A stretch of 64,000 nt of DNA from Natranaerovirga hydrolytica (GCF_004339095.1 NZ_SMGQ01000019.1:16470-80469), one strand, 5' to 3'. Shown: positions 1 to 10,498, numbered from the stretch's first letter. The notes: generated by a model not told the origin, from the sequence alone. A program made the numbers and translations.

Positions 1-892
1 GATGCTCTACTTGAATCCTTGTATTCATTTCTATAAAATAAAAGTTTTTATCTTTATCTAATAAAAATTCTATGGTCCCTGCATTGGTATATTTTACTGC
101 ATGAGCCGCTAAAGTAGCTGCTTCACCCATTTTTTTTCTTAGGGGTTCATCAATCACCACAGACGGAGACTCTTCTATTAATTTTTGATGTCTTCTTTGT
201 ATGGAACAATCTCTTTCTCCTAGATGAATCACATTACCATATTCATCTGCAAGAATCTGAAATTCTATATGTCTTGGATTAACCAAGTATTTTTCTATAT
301 ACATTTCATTATCATTAAACGCATTCATGGTTTCATTTTGAGCCATGTTAAAGTTATTTATAAACTCAGCATCGTCATAAACAATGCGCATACCTTTTCC
401 ACCGCCTCCTGCTGAGGCTTTAATAATGACAGGGTATCCTATTTCTTTAGCAATGTCTAAGCCTTCTTCTGCTTTTGTAATAGGCTCTTTAGACCCTGGT
501 ATAATAGGAACGCCTACTTCTAGCATAGTCTTTCTAGCTTCTGCCTTATTACCCATCTTATCAATAATCTCTGCTGAAGGTCCAATAAAAGTGATTTGAC
601 ATTGTTGACACATCTTAGCAAATTTACTATTCTCCGATAAAAATCCAAAACCTGGATGAATGGCTTCTGCTTTTGTAACCAATGTTGCGTTTATGATACT
701 TTCCATATTCAAATAACTTGATTTGACTTGTGCCGGTCCAATACAAATGGCTTCATCTGCTAATTGTGTATGAAGTGCCTCTTTATCTATTTCAGAATAA
801 ACCGCTACGGTTTGTATGCCCATTTCTCGACACGCTCTAATGATTCTTACAGCGATTTCTCCACGGTTAGCAATTAATATTTTCTTAAACAT
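1..892 (-). CDS. accC: Acetyl-CoA carboxylase biotin carboxylase subunit, 3' end cut by the window
   Basis: Biotin carboxylase uses ATP and bicarbonate to carboxylate the biotin on AccB, the first half-reaction of malonyl-CoA synthesis. The minus strand from an ATG at 892 translates without interruption to the window edge. The protein starts [16 protein letters not shown], and the glycine-rich ATP-grasp segment [12 protein letters not shown] follows at about residue 160. Some 297 of the usual roughly 450 residues are present; the C-terminal part lies outside. It is the last visible gene of the fab operon, 24 bp after fabZ. accD and accA, which often follow, would be beyond the edge. Confidence 0.95.
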   Translation of the reverse strand, partial: MFKKILIANRGEIAVRIIRACREMGIQTVAVYSEIDKEALHTQLADEAICIGPAQVKSSYLNMESIINATLVTKAEAIHPGFGFLSENSKFAKMCQQCQITFIGPSAEIIDKMGNKAEARKTMLEVGVPIIPGSKEPITKAEEGLDIAKEIGYPVIIKASAGGGGKGMRIVYDDAEFINNFNMAQNETMNAFNDNEMYIEKYLVNPRHIEFQILADEYGNVIHLGERDCSIQRRHQKLIEESPSVVIDEPLRKKMGEAATLAAHAVKYTNAGTIEFLLDKDKNFYFIEMNTRIQVEH

Positions 893-916
893 ATAAAACC
901 TCCATTGGCTAACTTT

Positions 917-1339
917 TTATTTTACAAAAAACGTTAGCTCTGCTTCTGTAACCACTTTATCGTCTACATAAGCAACTGCTTTACCTATTCCTATAGGTCC
1001 TTTTCTTTTAATAATATTGGTTTCTAATCTTAAGGTATCTCCGGGTACTACTTTACCTTTAAACTTAGCTTTTTGTATGCCACCAAAGTAAGCAATTTTA
1101 CCTTTTAATTCCTCTAAACTAAGGAGTGCAACTGCACCCACTTGAGCCAACGCTTCAATAATTAAAACACCTGGCATAACCGGTTCTTCAGGAAAGTGAC
1201 CTGCAAAAAAATACTCATTATAGGTCACTTGTTTGATCCCAATTGCACTTTCTCCTGAATGGAGTTCTTCTATCTTATCAATGAGCAAAAAAGGATATCT
1301 ATGTGGAATAATCTCTTGTATTTCTTTTATATTTAACAT
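917..1339 (-). CDS. fabZ: 3-hydroxyacyl-ACP dehydratase FabZ
   Basis: Dehydrates 3-hydroxyacyl-ACP to trans-2-enoyl-ACP in cytosolic type II fatty-acid synthesis. The 140-residue length is standard for a hot-dog-fold FabZ. The motif [12 protein letters not shown] supplies catalytic His48, and Glu62 in LIIEALAQ is the second catalytic residue. It lies between accB (15 bp upstream) and accC (24 bp downstream), so translation within one operon is expected. No FabA-type isomerase is seen in the window, so this FabZ is the only dehydratase of the cluster. Confidence 0.96.
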   Translation of the reverse strand: MLNIKEIQEIIPHRYPFLLIDKIEELHSGESAIGIKQVTYNEYFFAGHFPEEPVMPGVLIIEALAQVGAVALLSLEELKGKIAYFGGIQKAKFKGKVVPGDTLRLETNIIKRKGPIGIGKAVAYVDDKVVTEAELTFFVK

Positions 1340-1354
1340 ACATTGTTCTCCTAA

Positions 1355-1807
1355 CTATTTGATTTTGAATAATGGCTGACCGTACTCTACCATTTGTTCA
1401 TTCTCAACCAGTATTTCAACAACTTCACCATCGAATTCACTTTCGATCTCATTCATTAATTTCATTGCTTCTATAATACACAGTACTTGACCCTTCTTCA
1501 CTTGACTACCCACTTGTACGTAGTCATTAGCTTCTGGACTTGAAGAACTGTAAAATGTTCCGACGATTGGTGATTTTACAATCTTGCAATGATCTTCTTT
1601 CTGTTGGTTAGAAGTTGTATTTTGACCTACCTCACTGGTTACAACTTGATTTTTTTGTACTGGCAATGCTTCTTCTGATACAATAATTTCTTTGTTAACA
1701 GGTTCTTTATTTAATTTTAGCTTAAAGTCTTTGTGTTCGTATTTTAGGTTGTGAATATTAGACTCTGAAAAAGCTTTCATTAATTCTAATACTTGATTAA
1801 ATTCCAT
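1355..1807 (-). CDS. accB: Biotin carboxyl carrier protein of acetyl-CoA carboxylase
   Basis: Carries the biotin that shuttles carboxyl groups from AccC to the carboxyltransferase. The protein has 150 residues: an N-terminal helix-rich part, a polar Gln/Asn/Ser-rich linker at about residues 40-75, and a C-terminal biotinyl domain. The biotinylation motif EAMKLMNE places the modified lysine at residue 116. It is flanked by fabF and fabZ in the operon, the usual Gram-positive arrangement. Confidence 0.96.
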   Translation of the reverse strand: MEFNQVLELMKAFSESNIHNLKYEHKDFKLKLNKEPVNKEIIVSEEALPVQKNQVVTSEVGQNTTSNQQKEDHCKIVKSPIVGTFYSSSSPEANDYVQVGSQVKKGQVLCIIEAMKLMNEIESEFDGEVVEILVENEQMVEYGQPLFKIK

Positions 1808-1828
1808 TCTTAATCACTCCAAATTTTT

Positions 1829-3067
1829 TTAACCTTTATATTTTGCAAATAATAATGTTCCATTATGCCCACCAAATCCTAATGAATTAGACAATGCATA
1901 CTGAACCGTTGCCTTTCTTCCTTCATTAGGAATATAGTCTAAGTCACAATCTTCGTCTTTCGTTCCATACCCTGCTGTTGGGTGTAAGTAATCTTGTTCA
2001 ATACTTTTAATACAAGCAATGCTTTCTACTGCTCCTGCTGCACCTAATAAATGACCGATCATAGACTTAGTTGAACTAATTGGCACATTATAAGCGCTTT
2101 CTTTAAATACTGCTTTTATTGCTTTTGTTTCAAATAAATCATTGTAATAGGTACTTGTGCCATGGGCATTAATATAACTTACATCTTCTGGCTTGATACC
2201 CGCTTCTTTAATGGCCATTGTCATTGCCTTTGCTGCGCCTTCTCCTGTTTCTGAAGGAGATGTAATATGATACGCATCACAAGTTGCTCCATAACCAACG
2301 ACTTCTGCCAAAATATTAGCCCCTCTACTTAAAGCATGCTCTAAAGATTCTAATACTACGATACCAGCACCTTCACCCATCACAAAGCCATCTCTGTCTT
2401 TGTCAAAAGGTCTAGATGCTTTTAATGGATCTGTTGATGTGCTTAATGCTGTAAGAGAGCTAAATCCAGCAATGCCCAGTGGGGTAATGCTTCCTTCTGT
2501 TCCACCTGCAACCATTACATCTGCATCATTGTATTGAATGGCTCTATAAGCATCTCCTATAGAATGAGTTCCTGTTGCACAAGCTGTCACCACATTGGAA
2601 CATTTACCTTTTAGCCCAAATTGTATGGCTATATTGCCTGCTGCCATATTTGTAATAATAAGAGGAATTAACATAGGAGATACTCTATTAGGTCCTTTTG
2701 CTTGTAACTTGTAAGCTTCTTTTTCTATGGTTCCTAATCCACCAATTCCTGAGCCAACGATTACACCAATTCGCTCTAAATCTTCTTTTTCCAAGTCTAA
2801 TTTGGCATTTTCAATGGCTTCTTTTGTTGCAGCTACTGCATACTGAGAGAATTCATCCATTCTTCTTGCTTCTTTTCTATCCATATAATCTGCTGCCTTA
2901 AAGTCTTTTACTTCAGCGGCTAGCTTTACTTTATACTCTTGCGTATCAAATTTTGTGATTTGATCAATACCCACTTTATTTGATTTTAAATTATTCCAAA
3001 ATTCTTCTACACTATTGCCAATAGGTGTTATAGCACCCATTCCTGTAATAACCACTCTTTGTTTCAT
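1829..3067 (-). CDS. fabF: 3-oxoacyl-ACP synthase II (elongating condensing enzyme)
   Basis: Condenses malonyl-ACP with acyl-ACP in each elongation cycle. The 412-residue length matches FabF. The nucleophile is Cys163 in TACATGTH; the two catalytic histidines lie in [12 protein letters not shown] and GHLLGAAGA, and the C-terminal glycine-rich loop NSLGFGGHN is present. No FabB paralogue is visible, so this enzyme probably does all elongation steps encoded here. It sits 27 bp after fabG. Confidence 0.97.
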   Translation of the reverse strand: MKQRVVITGMGAITPIGNSVEEFWNNLKSNKVGIDQITKFDTQEYKVKLAAEVKDFKAADYMDRKEARRMDEFSQYAVAATKEAIENAKLDLEKEDLERIGVIVGSGIGGLGTIEKEAYKLQAKGPNRVSPMLIPLIITNMAAGNIAIQFGLKGKCSNVVTACATGTHSIGDAYRAIQYNDADVMVAGGTEGSITPLGIAGFSSLTALSTSTDPLKASRPFDKDRDGFVMGEGAGIVVLESLEHALSRGANILAEVVGYGATCDAYHITSPSETGEGAAKAMTMAIKEAGIKPEDVSYINAHGTSTYYNDLFETKAIKAVFKESAYNVPISSTKSMIGHLLGAAGAVESIACIKSIEQDYLHPTAGYGTKDEDCDLDYIPNEGRKATVQYALSNSLGFGGHNGTLLFAKYKG

Positions 3068-3093
3068 ATTCTCGTCCTCCTAAGAACTTAAAA

Positions 3094-3831
3094 CTATATC
3101 ATTCCACCGTCTACTTGTATCACTTGACCTGTAATATAATTGGCATGGTCTGACGCTAAAAAAGAAACCAATTTAGCAACTTCTTCTACTTCTCCAAAAC
3201 GGTTAAGAGGTATTTTTTCTAACGTTGCTTCTTTTATTGTTTCATCTAATACTTCTGTCATTTCTGTTTTAATAAATCCTGGTGCAATGGCATTAACGGT
3301 AATGCCTCTTGAAGCCAGTTCTTTAGCTGCTGACTTTGTTAGTCCGATAACACCGGCTTTAGAAGCTGCGTAATTGCCTTGGCCCATATTGCCTGCAATA
3401 CCAATAACAGATGTCATATTAATGATTTTTCCAGAACGTTGTTTGAGCATATAACGGCTAACATTTTTAATAAAGTTAAATGTACCTTTTAAATTAACAT
3501 CTATTACATCATCAAATTCTGCTTCTGACATTTTCATTAATAAATTATCTTTGGTAATCCCTGCGTTATTTACCAATATATCTATTTGACCATATTCTTT
3601 TTGAATTTCTTTTATCAATCCTTTTACTTGATCAAAGTCACTTACATTACATTGATAAGCTTTTGCTTTGCCACCATTTTTTATAATGGTTTCTACCACT
3701 TCATTAGCTGCTGCTTCTGAGCCGTTATAATTAACAATAACCATAGCACCTTCTTTGCCTAATTCTAATGCAATGGCCTTTCCAATACCTCTGCTACCAC
3801 CTGTTACAATAGCAACTTTATTTTCTAGCAT
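3094..3831 (-). CDS. fabG: 3-oxoacyl-ACP reductase
   Basis: NADPH-dependent reductase of 3-oxoacyl-ACP, a short-chain dehydrogenase of the usual length (245 residues). The Rossmann motif TGGSRGIG covers residues 10-17. The catalytic triad is Ser141, Tyr154 and Lys158 (YAASK), and the NNAG motif is at about residue 88. Its start overlaps the fabD stop by 7 bp, so the two are probably translationally coupled. Confidence 0.97.
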   Translation of the reverse strand: MLENKVAIVTGGSRGIGKAIALELGKEGAMVIVNYNGSEAAANEVVETIIKNGGKAKAYQCNVSDFDQVKGLIKEIQKEYGQIDILVNNAGITKDNLLMKMSEAEFDDVIDVNLKGTFNFIKNVSRYMLKQRSGKIINMTSVIGIAGNMGQGNYAASKAGVIGLTKSAAKELASRGITVNAIAPGFIKTEMTEVLDETIKEATLEKIPLNRFGEVEEVAKLVSFLASDHANYITGQVIQVDGGMI

Positions 3832-4748
3832 GTAAGCCCTCCTAACTTTTCTAAATCTTTCATCGTATCTATATTAATCACTGTTTTTTTACGATCTATT
3901 TTTTTAATAAAACTGCTTAATGTTTTTCCTGGACCGATTTCTACAAATGTATCTATGCCATTTTCAATCATATTTTTAATAGATTGTTCCCATTTTACAG
4001 ATGAATACACTTGTTTGACTAATAATGGTTTTATGGAGTCAAGTTGCTCTACATATTCTGCTGTTGTATTGGCTATGTATGGGCAAGTCATTTCTCTTAA
4101 AGAAACGTTTTGTAATACCTTTTCTAAATTATCTCCTGCTGGTTTTAATAAAGATGAGTGAAAGGGACCACTAACGTTAAGAATAAGCGCTCTTTTAGCG
4201 CCATTTGCTTTTAAGCTTTCTACTGCTTTTTCAATGGCTTCTTTTTCTCCGGATATTACAATTTGACCTGGGCAATTGTAATTGGCTAATTCCACTATGC
4301 CCTCTATTTGGCTACATATTTCTTCTACTTTTTCGTTGGTCAATCCAATAATAGCAGCCATTGATCCTACACCTACTGGTACAGCTTCTTGCATAAATTT
4401 ACCTCTTTGTCTAACAATCTTTACTGCCTCTTCAAAAGTCAATGCATTATTGGCCACTAAAGCACTGTACTCACCTAAGCTTAAGCCTGCAACAACTTCT
4501 GGCTGAATATTATAATCTTCTACTGCTTTTAACGTTGCAATGGTTGCTGTTAATATAGCCGGTTGTGTGTATTCTGTAATATTTAATTGATCATTTTCTT
4601 CAAAACATAATTGTTTCATATCTATATTCAAGGCGTCACTGGCTATATCAAAAATTTCTTTTGATTGCTCATTGGCTTCATAAAAAGACTGAGCCATTTG
4701 TATGTATTGAGCACCTTGACCTGGAAAAACAAAAGCTATTTTACTCAT
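3825..4748 (-). CDS. fabD: Malonyl-CoA:ACP transacylase
   Basis: Transfers malonyl from CoA to ACP. The nucleophile is Ser90 in GLSLGEYSA; the catalytic His is in GPFHSSLL, and FPGQGAQ is near the N terminus. The ATG at 4748 is preferred over one three codons upstream because the ribosome site AAGGTGG precedes it by 5 bases. A FabT-like palindrome at 4766-4778 lies just upstream, which suggests extra control at this internal point of the operon. Confidence 0.95.
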   Translation of the reverse strand: MSKIAFVFPGQGAQYIQMAQSFYEANEQSKEIFDIASDALNIDMKQLCFEENDQLNITEYTQPAILTATIATLKAVEDYNIQPEVVAGLSLGEYSALVANNALTFEEAVKIVRQRGKFMQEAVPVGVGSMAAIIGLTNEKVEEICSQIEGIVELANYNCPGQIVISGEKEAIEKAVESLKANGAKRALILNVSGPFHSSLLKPAGDNLEKVLQNVSLREMTCPYIANTTAEYVEQLDSIKPLLVKQVYSSVKWEQSIKNMIENGIDTFVEIGPGKTLSSFIKKIDRKKTVINIDTMKDLEKLGGLTC

Positions 4749-4765
4749 ATTTACCACCTTATTTG

Positions 4766-4778
4766 TTTGATTATCAAA
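4766..4778 (-). promoter_or_regulatory. FabT-like operator upstream of fabD
   Basis: The sequence TTTGATTATCAAA is a palindrome with 6-bp arms around one centre base. It matches the known FabT (MarR family) operator core of Firmicutes fab clusters. On the minus strand it lies in the fabK-fabD gap, and the context ATACTTTGA..ATCAAAC is shared with the site upstream of fabH. Confidence 0.7.
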
Positions 4779-4802
4779 GTATTTGTCGAAAAAAAATTAA
4801 AC

Positions 4803-5729
4803 TTATTGTTTAATTAATTTTTCTTTTTGGCTAATAATTTCTTCAATGATTTCTTTACAGTTTTGTTCTTTCTTAACCAACCCTGCAATTTGACCTGCCA
4901 TTAAAGAACCTGTATTGATGTCGCCTTCGATTACTGCTTTTCTAAGAGCACCTAATGTTAATATCTCTAGCTCTTCAAAAGACGTTCCATTATTTTCTAA
5001 TTCTTTGTATTGTCTTGTCATTTTATTTCTAAGGGCACGCACTGGATGGCCATGTGTTCGACCAGTTACTTCTGTATCGATGTCTTTTGCTTTAATAACT
5101 TTCTGTTTGTAATTGGCATGAACGATGGATTCACTAGCCACTATAAATCGCGTACCAATTTGAACACCTTCTGCTCCTAACATAAAAGCAGCTGCCATTC
5201 CTCTTCCATCAGCAATACCTCCTGCTGCTATAACAGGAATACTAACTGCATCTACAACCTGTGGTACCAATACCATAGTTGTTTGCTCGCCTATATGTCC
5301 TCCTGCTTCAGAACCTTCTACAATTAATGCATCTGCTCCCGAGCGTTCCATTCTTTTAGCCAGTGCCACTGATGGCACCACTGGAATAATCTTAATACCA
5401 TTTTCTCTCCACATATCAATGTACTTTCCAGGATTGCCAGCTCCTGTTGTAACAACAGGAACTTTTTCTTCACAAACAAGTTGTGCAATCTCTGGTGAGT
5501 GAGGACTTATTAGCATTATATTAACTCCAAAAGGTTTGTCTGTTAGCTCTTTTACTTTTCTTATTTCATCTCTTACGACTTCAACCGGTGCATTAGCCGC
5601 TGCAATAATCCCTAAACCGCCTGCATTAGAAACGCCTGCTGCTAGATGATGTTCTGCTACCCAAGCCATGCCACCTTGAACAATGGGATGTTCTATATTC
5701 AGTAATTTACTTATTCTAGACTGACTCAT
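4803..5729 (-). CDS. fabK: Enoyl-ACP reductase II (FMN-dependent FabK)
   Basis: Catalyses the last reduction of each fatty-acid cycle. It is a 308-residue flavin TIM-barrel enzyme of the FabK/nitronate monooxygenase family, unrelated to the triclosan-sensitive FabI. Visible motifs are QGGMAWV at the N terminus, SNAGGLG, EGSEAGGHIG and AAGGIADGRG (FMN phosphate-binding loop). The position between acpP and fabD is the canonical streptococcal/clostridial FabK location, which favours FabK over a true nitronate monooxygenase. No fabI is seen in the window. Confidence 0.93.
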   Translation of the reverse strand: MSQSRISKLLNIEHPIVQGGMAWVAEHHLAAGVSNAGGLGIIAAANAPVEVVRDEIRKVKELTDKPFGVNIMLISPHSPEIAQLVCEEKVPVVTTGAGNPGKYIDMWRENGIKIIPVVPSVALAKRMERSGADALIVEGSEAGGHIGEQTTMVLVPQVVDAVSIPVIAAGGIADGRGMAAAFMLGAEGVQIGTRFIVASESIVHANYKQKVIKAKDIDTEVTGRTHGHPVRALRNKMTRQYKELENNGTSFEELEILTLGALRKAVIEGDINTGSLMAGQIAGLVKKEQNCKEIIEEIISQKEKLIKQ

Positions 5730-5778
5730 AAATAAAGCCCCTTTCTCACACCTTGTTGCCTAATCTTCTATACAATAA

Positions 5779-6009
5779 TTATGCTTTTTTGCTTTTAATG
5801 TATTCTACACAATCGTTTACTGTTTTTATGTTTTCTAAATCTTCGTTAGGGATTTCTACATCAAATTCTTCTTCAAAAGACATTACCATCTCAAATAAAT
5901 CTAATGAATCTGCTCCTAAATCTTCTTGAAAAGAAGCCTCTAATTGTACTTCTGATTCCTCTACACCTAACTCTTCTACTATGATTTCTTTTACTTTTTC
6001 AAATATCAT
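5779..6009 (-). CDS. acpP: Acyl carrier protein
   Basis: A 76-residue acidic carrier protein for all fatty-acid intermediates. The phosphopantetheine attachment site is Ser35 in [10 protein letters not shown]. Very acidic composition and helical repeats are typical. It lies 27 bp downstream of fabH and 49 bp upstream of fabK in the same operon. Confidence 0.97.
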   Translation of the reverse strand: MIFEKVKEIIVEELGVEESEVQLEASFQEDLGADSLDLFEMVMSFEEEFDVEIPNEDLENIKTVNDCVEYIKSKKA

Positions 6010-6036
6010 TTTATATTCCTCCTGTAATTTTTATTT

Positions 6037-7011
6037 TTATATTTTTAATAGGGCTGAACCCCAAGTTAATCCGCCGCCAAAACCCGAAAGCACTACCAAA
6101 TCACCTTTTTTGAGTTTGTTTTGTCTATTAATCTCATCTAATGCTATGGGTATACTTGCTGCTGATGTATTGCCATATTGATCTAAATTGGTGAAAAATT
6201 TATTGATGTCTGCACCTAGTCTTTTAGCTACTGCTTGAATAATTCTTTTGTTTGCTTGATGTAAGATAAAATGTGAAACATCATTTAATGTATGCTCTGT
6301 TTCTTCAAATAAGTCCAGTATATTATTTGGTATCGTGGAGCATACAAATTTAAAAATATCTTGACCATCCATTTTTATATAATCTAAATTTAAGTCATCT
6401 TTTTCTTTTATGAATGGGTTATTTAACGGTCTAGAGTCACATAATAATGCTTTTGACATACGACCATCTGAACCCATTTTCATCTGAATAAAACCTTCTT
6501 CTTCAGACTGGCTGATAATTGCTGCTCCAGCACCATCTCCAAAAAGCACACAAGTTCCTCTATCTTCCCAATCTACTAATTTTGATAGCACTTCTGTACC
6601 AACAATTAATGCCTTTTTATAGGTTCCTGTTTTTATAAATTGTACAGCTACATTATAGGCATAAAGAAATCCAGAACAAGCTGCATTTAAGTCAAAACAC
6701 ACGGCTTTTTCTGCTTTAATGTCCCGTTGTATCTCACATGCTACACTTGGAAGATACTTATCAGCTGTCATTGTCGCTACAATAATCAAATCGATCTCAG
6801 TTGGGTCAATAGCTGCTTGATTTAATGCTTTTATACTGGCTTTGCTACCCATTTCACTTGCTGTTATACCATTAGATATCCTTCTTTCCTTAATACCTGT
6901 TCTACTATATATCCATTGGTCACTTGTATCTACCCATTGAGATAACTGGTGATTTGTTACAACATTATCTGGTACATAACTACCTGTACCTACTAACTTT
7001 ACATTATTCAT
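6037..7011 (-). CDS. fabH: 3-oxoacyl-ACP synthase III (initiating condensing enzyme)
   Basis: Condenses acetyl- or branched acyl-CoA with malonyl-ACP to start fatty-acid synthesis. It has 324 residues. Cys112 in AACSGFLYAY, His in LHQANKRI and Asn in GNTSAASIP form the catalytic triad. It is the first gene of the fab operon and directly follows the promoter and FabT-like site at 7044-7084. In many Firmicutes fabT itself precedes fabH, but here the upstream neighbour is an ABC exporter, so the regulator must be encoded elsewhere. Confidence 0.97.
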   Translation of the reverse strand: MNNVKLVGTGSYVPDNVVTNHQLSQWVDTSDQWIYSRTGIKERRISNGITASEMGSKASIKALNQAAIDPTEIDLIIVATMTADKYLPSVACEIQRDIKAEKAVCFDLNAACSGFLYAYNVAVQFIKTGTYKKALIVGTEVLSKLVDWEDRGTCVLFGDGAGAAIISQSEEEGFIQMKMGSDGRMSKALLCDSRPLNNPFIKEKDDLNLDYIKMDGQDIFKFVCSTIPNNILDLFEETEHTLNDVSHFILHQANKRIIQAVAKRLGADINKFFTNLDQYGNTSAASIPIALDEINRQNKLKKGDLVVLSGFGGGLTWGSALLKI

Positions 7012-7043
7012 TTCATCACCTTTTTGGTTTGCTTTACAAATAG

Positions 7044-7084
7044 TTTGATAGTCAAAGTATATATGTTAATTATATTTTTGTCAA
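7044..7084 (-). promoter_or_regulatory. fab operon promoter with overlapping FabT-like operator
   Basis: On the minus strand: -35 TTGACA (7079-7084), a 17-bp spacer, then -10 TATACT (7056-7061). This is immediately followed by the palindrome TTTGACTATCAAA (7044-7056), which shares a base with the -10. The position fits direct repression by a FabT-type MarR regulator in response to long-chain acyl-ACP. The half-site context equals that of the fabD site. Confidence 0.75.
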
Positions 7085-7245
7085 GAAATATTATGCCTAA
7101 TTTTTGGTTCTATTTTCATTTAATAATCTATTTTATAGCGTAATCTCTTCTTATACTATAACCAATTTTCTCCATATTATAGGCTACACGGACTAGGTTA
7201 TATAATATTTTTAAGTTGGCCATGACATCTTAATTTAAAAAGCGG

Positions 7246-7276
7246 AAAAAAGGATACCTTTTAAGCATCCTTTTTT
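7246..7276 (-). terminator. Terminator of the ABC exporter operon
   Basis: On the minus strand, the stem AAAAGGATGC/GTATCCTTTT is followed by a run of T. It lies just downstream of the last exporter gene (stop at 7288). Confidence 0.8.
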
Positions 7277-7287
7277 GTTTTTATGGG

Positions 7288-8388
7288 TTATTTTTCAATT
7301 AATTCTTTTCTAGATCCTCTTATATTCCCTACTGTAAACATTGCAACAGACATTAGTATTAATATAGGCACTGCTGGAAATAATCTTAAGTGGTTCACAA
7401 TATCTAAAAGCCAATAAATTGGCATGAATTTTGCTATATTATGAATGAGCCAAAAGGCTTGATTGGCGTCATTGCCACTACCCATTACGCTAATATAAAA
7501 CATGACAATGGTTACCATAATAGATAGTACTGATATTAATTCTGTTTTTTTAACCAAACGTAGCATTAAAAATCCTAAAGCAATGGAGATGCATACCGCT
7601 AAAATAATGGTTAGCATCATATATAAAAATGCTTCAACTTGAAAGTTTCCTATGAATTTAGCAGTTATAAAGACCAATGAAAATATACTTATTTCAATCA
7701 AAAACAATGCTATATATATGCTTCCTGTTATCTTTTTCCAAGAGTTTGAAGTGGTCGCTGCTCGCAACAATACATTATCATTTTTTAATTTTACCATTTG
7801 CTCACAAACTTCAACAGAGGCATAAATGATATAAAATATTATTAATAACATAGTAACTCTTAATTTTATATTAATATAATTATTCTCTATTACAGGTACT
7901 GCCTTAATTTGTAATTGAGGCAAATCTTCTGAATGAGCAATTAATCCTTCATGAATAAGTATCTCTTCATATATTTTTGTATTCAACCACTCTTGAATAA
8001 GGACTTCTGTAATAATCGCCCCAGCATCTTCTTGCGTGACAAACGTTTCTATTGTAGGCATTTCTCCTTTTTTTATACGATCTGTAAAATCACTGGGAAT
8101 ATGATATACAACATTAACTTCTTTATTCTCAAGTAATTGTATAGCGCCTTCTTGGTCATTAATAAAGATATGATTGTATATACCTATATCTTTTAACAAT
8201 TCTTCCCAATACATGCCCTCATCTTCAATGTTAAATGCTGCCTCTGTGGCATCTATTGCTTTTTCATGATCTTGCATAAACAATACAAATAAAATAATAA
8301 CCACTGGTATTAAAAACATCATTAACCAATTGCTAGAGGTTTTTATCATTCTTTTATAATGAACCCAAGAGAGTTTTAATACATTCAT
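7288..8388 (-). CDS. ABC-2 type exporter permease (LnrN-like)
   Basis: A 366-residue membrane permease. One transmembrane helix near residue 20 is followed by an extracellular domain of about 150 residues and five hydrophobic segments in the C-terminal half, the ABC2_membrane_3 layout. It overlaps the preceding permease gene by one base and is the last gene of the exporter operon. One ATPase, two dissimilar ABC-2 permeases and an adjacent histidine kinase/response regulator match Bacillus subtilis lnrLMN-lnrJK (linearmycin resistance). Membrane-active lipid or polyene efflux is therefore an inference from architecture; the substrate is unknown. Confidence 0.8.
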   Translation of the reverse strand: MNVLKLSWVHYKRMIKTSSNWLMMFLIPVVIILFVLFMQDHEKAIDATEAAFNIEDEGMYWEELLKDIGIYNHIFINDQEGAIQLLENKEVNVVYHIPSDFTDRIKKGEMPTIETFVTQEDAGAIITEVLIQEWLNTKIYEEILIHEGLIAHSEDLPQLQIKAVPVIENNYINIKLRVTMLLIIFYIIYASVEVCEQMVKLKNDNVLLRAATTSNSWKKITGSIYIALFLIEISIFSLVFITAKFIGNFQVEAFLYMMLTIILAVCISIALGFLMLRLVKKTELISVLSIMVTIVMFYISVMGSGNDANQAFWLIHNIAKFMPIYWLLDIVNHLRLFPAVPILILMSVAMFTVGNIRGSRKELIEK

Positions 8389-9551
8389 TATTCATTCCTC
8401 CATCTAATATTGGCTTTAATTAATCCCATTAAGTAACAAATCAAGCCGATTATTAGCAAACTTAATAAATAGTGTTTAACATTTTCTATGGTTCCATTTA
8501 ATACATATCCATCAAGGGTTTTTGTTATTAAAGTATCTGGTGAAAATGAAATAATTTTATTCATTATGGAGCTTTCTGCTGTGTAAGTACCATATCTAAA
8601 TCCTACATTAATAAGCATTTGTATCATCATAATGGTATTGAGTACAATCATTGAACTGCTTTTATTCATAAAGGCCCATAAAAAACCCACTAAAGCAGAT
8701 GCTACTAATGTCATTATTATTTGAATGATCAACAAATCTATAAGCCTCCCTTGGAAAGACAATCCTAAAACTCTTAAAACCAATACATATATCATATTGA
8801 ATATAAAAATACCTATACCACTGCTCATAAGGGTGTAATTATAATACTGTGTTCTTGTCATAGGTGTTGCATTAATTCTTTTGTATAAGCCAAGGTCTTT
8901 TTCTGTAAACGCACTCACAAGAAATATCATGACCAGCAGTAAAAAAGAAAAACTGTAACTGGCTATGGAATAATTTTCAAAACTGGTAAATATTTTTTTA
9001 CTTTCCACTATTTTTTGACTAAACAGTTCTTCTTCATTGATCTGTTGCAATTGATTTTGAATGGTGTTCACCACTTGTTTTTTTGTTTCTTGTGATAGAT
9101 GCCGTTTTTCTAAATTATTATTGATCACCATTCCTTTGTGTATTTCTTTGTTATATACATCTATCACGCTTATTAATAGATCTGCTTTGCTGCTTGATGA
9201 TTTTTCCCCTAATTTCACTTGAATGTCTAATGGCTTATATTGTGTTATAGCAACTTCATAGCCTTCAGGTATAATGATTTCATAATTATATGCCTCTTCA
9301 TCTATTTGAATAAATGGATTGTATGCTTCATTACTCAATAACTGAGTTAATTCATTGGATAATAATGATTCATCTTCATCTGTGATCATTACTTTTATAC
9401 TGGGTATGTCTAAAATATTAGACGTATTATCCATGAAAAAACCTAATATAAAAACTAGCCCCAGTGGAAAGATGCTTATGGTAAAAACCAACAAAGGAAA
9501 ATTTTTAAAGATATCTCTTAATGTTAGTTTGATATATGCCCATACCCTCAT
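8388..9551 (-). CDS. ABC-2 type exporter permease (LnrM-like)
   Basis: A 387-residue membrane permease with one N-terminal transmembrane helix (about residues 18-40), a large soluble loop and a six-helix C-terminal domain. The segment FTEKDLGLYKRINATPMTR is typical of the cytoplasmic loop of ABC-2 permeases. It is the first permease after the ATPase gene (8-bp gap) and is translationally coupled to the second. The two permeases probably form a heterodimer. Function is inferred from family and context. Confidence 0.8.
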   Translation of the reverse strand: MRVWAYIKLTLRDIFKNFPLLVFTISIFPLGLVFILGFFMDNTSNILDIPSIKVMITDEDESLLSNELTQLLSNEAYNPFIQIDEEAYNYEIIIPEGYEVAITQYKPLDIQVKLGEKSSSSKADLLISVIDVYNKEIHKGMVINNNLEKRHLSQETKKQVVNTIQNQLQQINEEELFSQKIVESKKIFTSFENYSIASYSFSFLLLVMIFLVSAFTEKDLGLYKRINATPMTRTQYYNYTLMSSGIGIFIFNMIYVLVLRVLGLSFQGRLIDLLIIQIIMTLVASALVGFLWAFMNKSSSMIVLNTIMMIQMLINVGFRYGTYTAESSIMNKIISFSPDTLITKTLDGYVLNGTIENVKHYLLSLLIIGLICYLMGLIKANIRWRNE

Positions 9552-9559
9552 TACCTCAC

Positions 9560-10498
9560 CTACTCCCTAAGACTCTTGCCTGTTAATGATAAAAACACTT
9601 CTTCTAATGAAGATTCTTTAAAGTTAATGCCTTTGATTTTTATTTGCTCTTGCTCTAAAATTTTCATTGTTTTTTCTAACTGAAAACTTTTTTCTTCTAT
9701 TGTTAAGTCAATATGCTCTTCAAATCTGTTACAAGCTTTAACACCTTCAACTTCTTTTAATAAGTCTTCTATGGCTTTTGTTAAACCTAAGGCTTTTATT
9801 TCAACGCTCTTATTGCCACCTGCTAAGGACTTAACCATTTCTTTTTCTCCACTGGCAACTTCTTTTCCTAAATCCATAATAAATAATTCATTACATAGCA
9901 ATTCAACTTCTTCCATATAATGTGACGTATATAAAATGGTTGTGCCTTTTTCTTTATTAATGGTTTTTACAAATTCAAATATATGATTTCTAGATTGTGG
10001 GTCAATCCCTACTGTTGGTTCATCCATAATAAGGATCTCTGGATGATGTAATAAAGCCACCGCTAGATTGAGACGCCTTTTCATACCACCTGAAAATTTC
10101 TTTACTTTTTCTTTTCTTTGTTCTTCTAATCCAGTCAGTTCTAGTACTTCATTAATTCTCTTTTTTAACACATCTCTTTTCAAGTGATACAACGCACCAA
10201 AAAACTCTAAGTTTTCATATGCCGATACGGTTTCCATTAATGCTATTTCTTGTGGTACCAATCCAATTCTTTTTTTCACCTCTAAAGGATGCTTTTTTAC
10301 AGAATACCCGTCAACAACGATGTCTCCACTTTGACTCACTAAAATGCCTGTTATTATATTGATTAATGTGGATTTACCTGCTCCATTAGGACCAATCAAA
10401 CCATAAATATCACCTTTATTAATATCAAAAGAAATATTATCCAAAACAACCTTATTATCGAATCTCTTTGTAATATGATTCACTTCTATAATTGCCAC
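9560..10498 (-). CDS. ABC exporter ATP-binding protein (LnrL-like)
   Basis: A 312-residue ATPase that energises the two permeases downstream. Walker A is GPNGAGKST (about residues 36-44), the signature is FSGGMKRR, Walker B is ILIMDEP and the switch histidine lies in LYTSHYMEE. A C-terminal domain of about 90 residues follows, as in the drug-exporter ATPases DrrA/LnrL. The GTG start at 10498 follows the ribosome site AGAGGTGGG. The gene has its own short upstream gap after the regulator's terminator. Confidence 0.9.
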   Translation of the reverse strand: MAIIEVNHITKRFDNKVVLDNISFDINKGDIYGLIGPNGAGKSTLINIITGILVSQSGDIVVDGYSVKKHPLEVKKRIGLVPQEIALMETVSAYENLEFFGALYHLKRDVLKKRINEVLELTGLEEQRKEKVKKFSGGMKRRLNLAVALLHHPEILIMDEPTVGIDPQSRNHIFEFVKTINKEKGTTILYTSHYMEEVELLCNELFIMDLGKEVASGEKEMVKSLAGGNKSVEIKALGLTKAIEDLLKEVEGVKACNRFEEHIDLTIEEKSFQLEKTMKILEQEQIKIKGINFKESSLEEVFLSLTGKSLRE

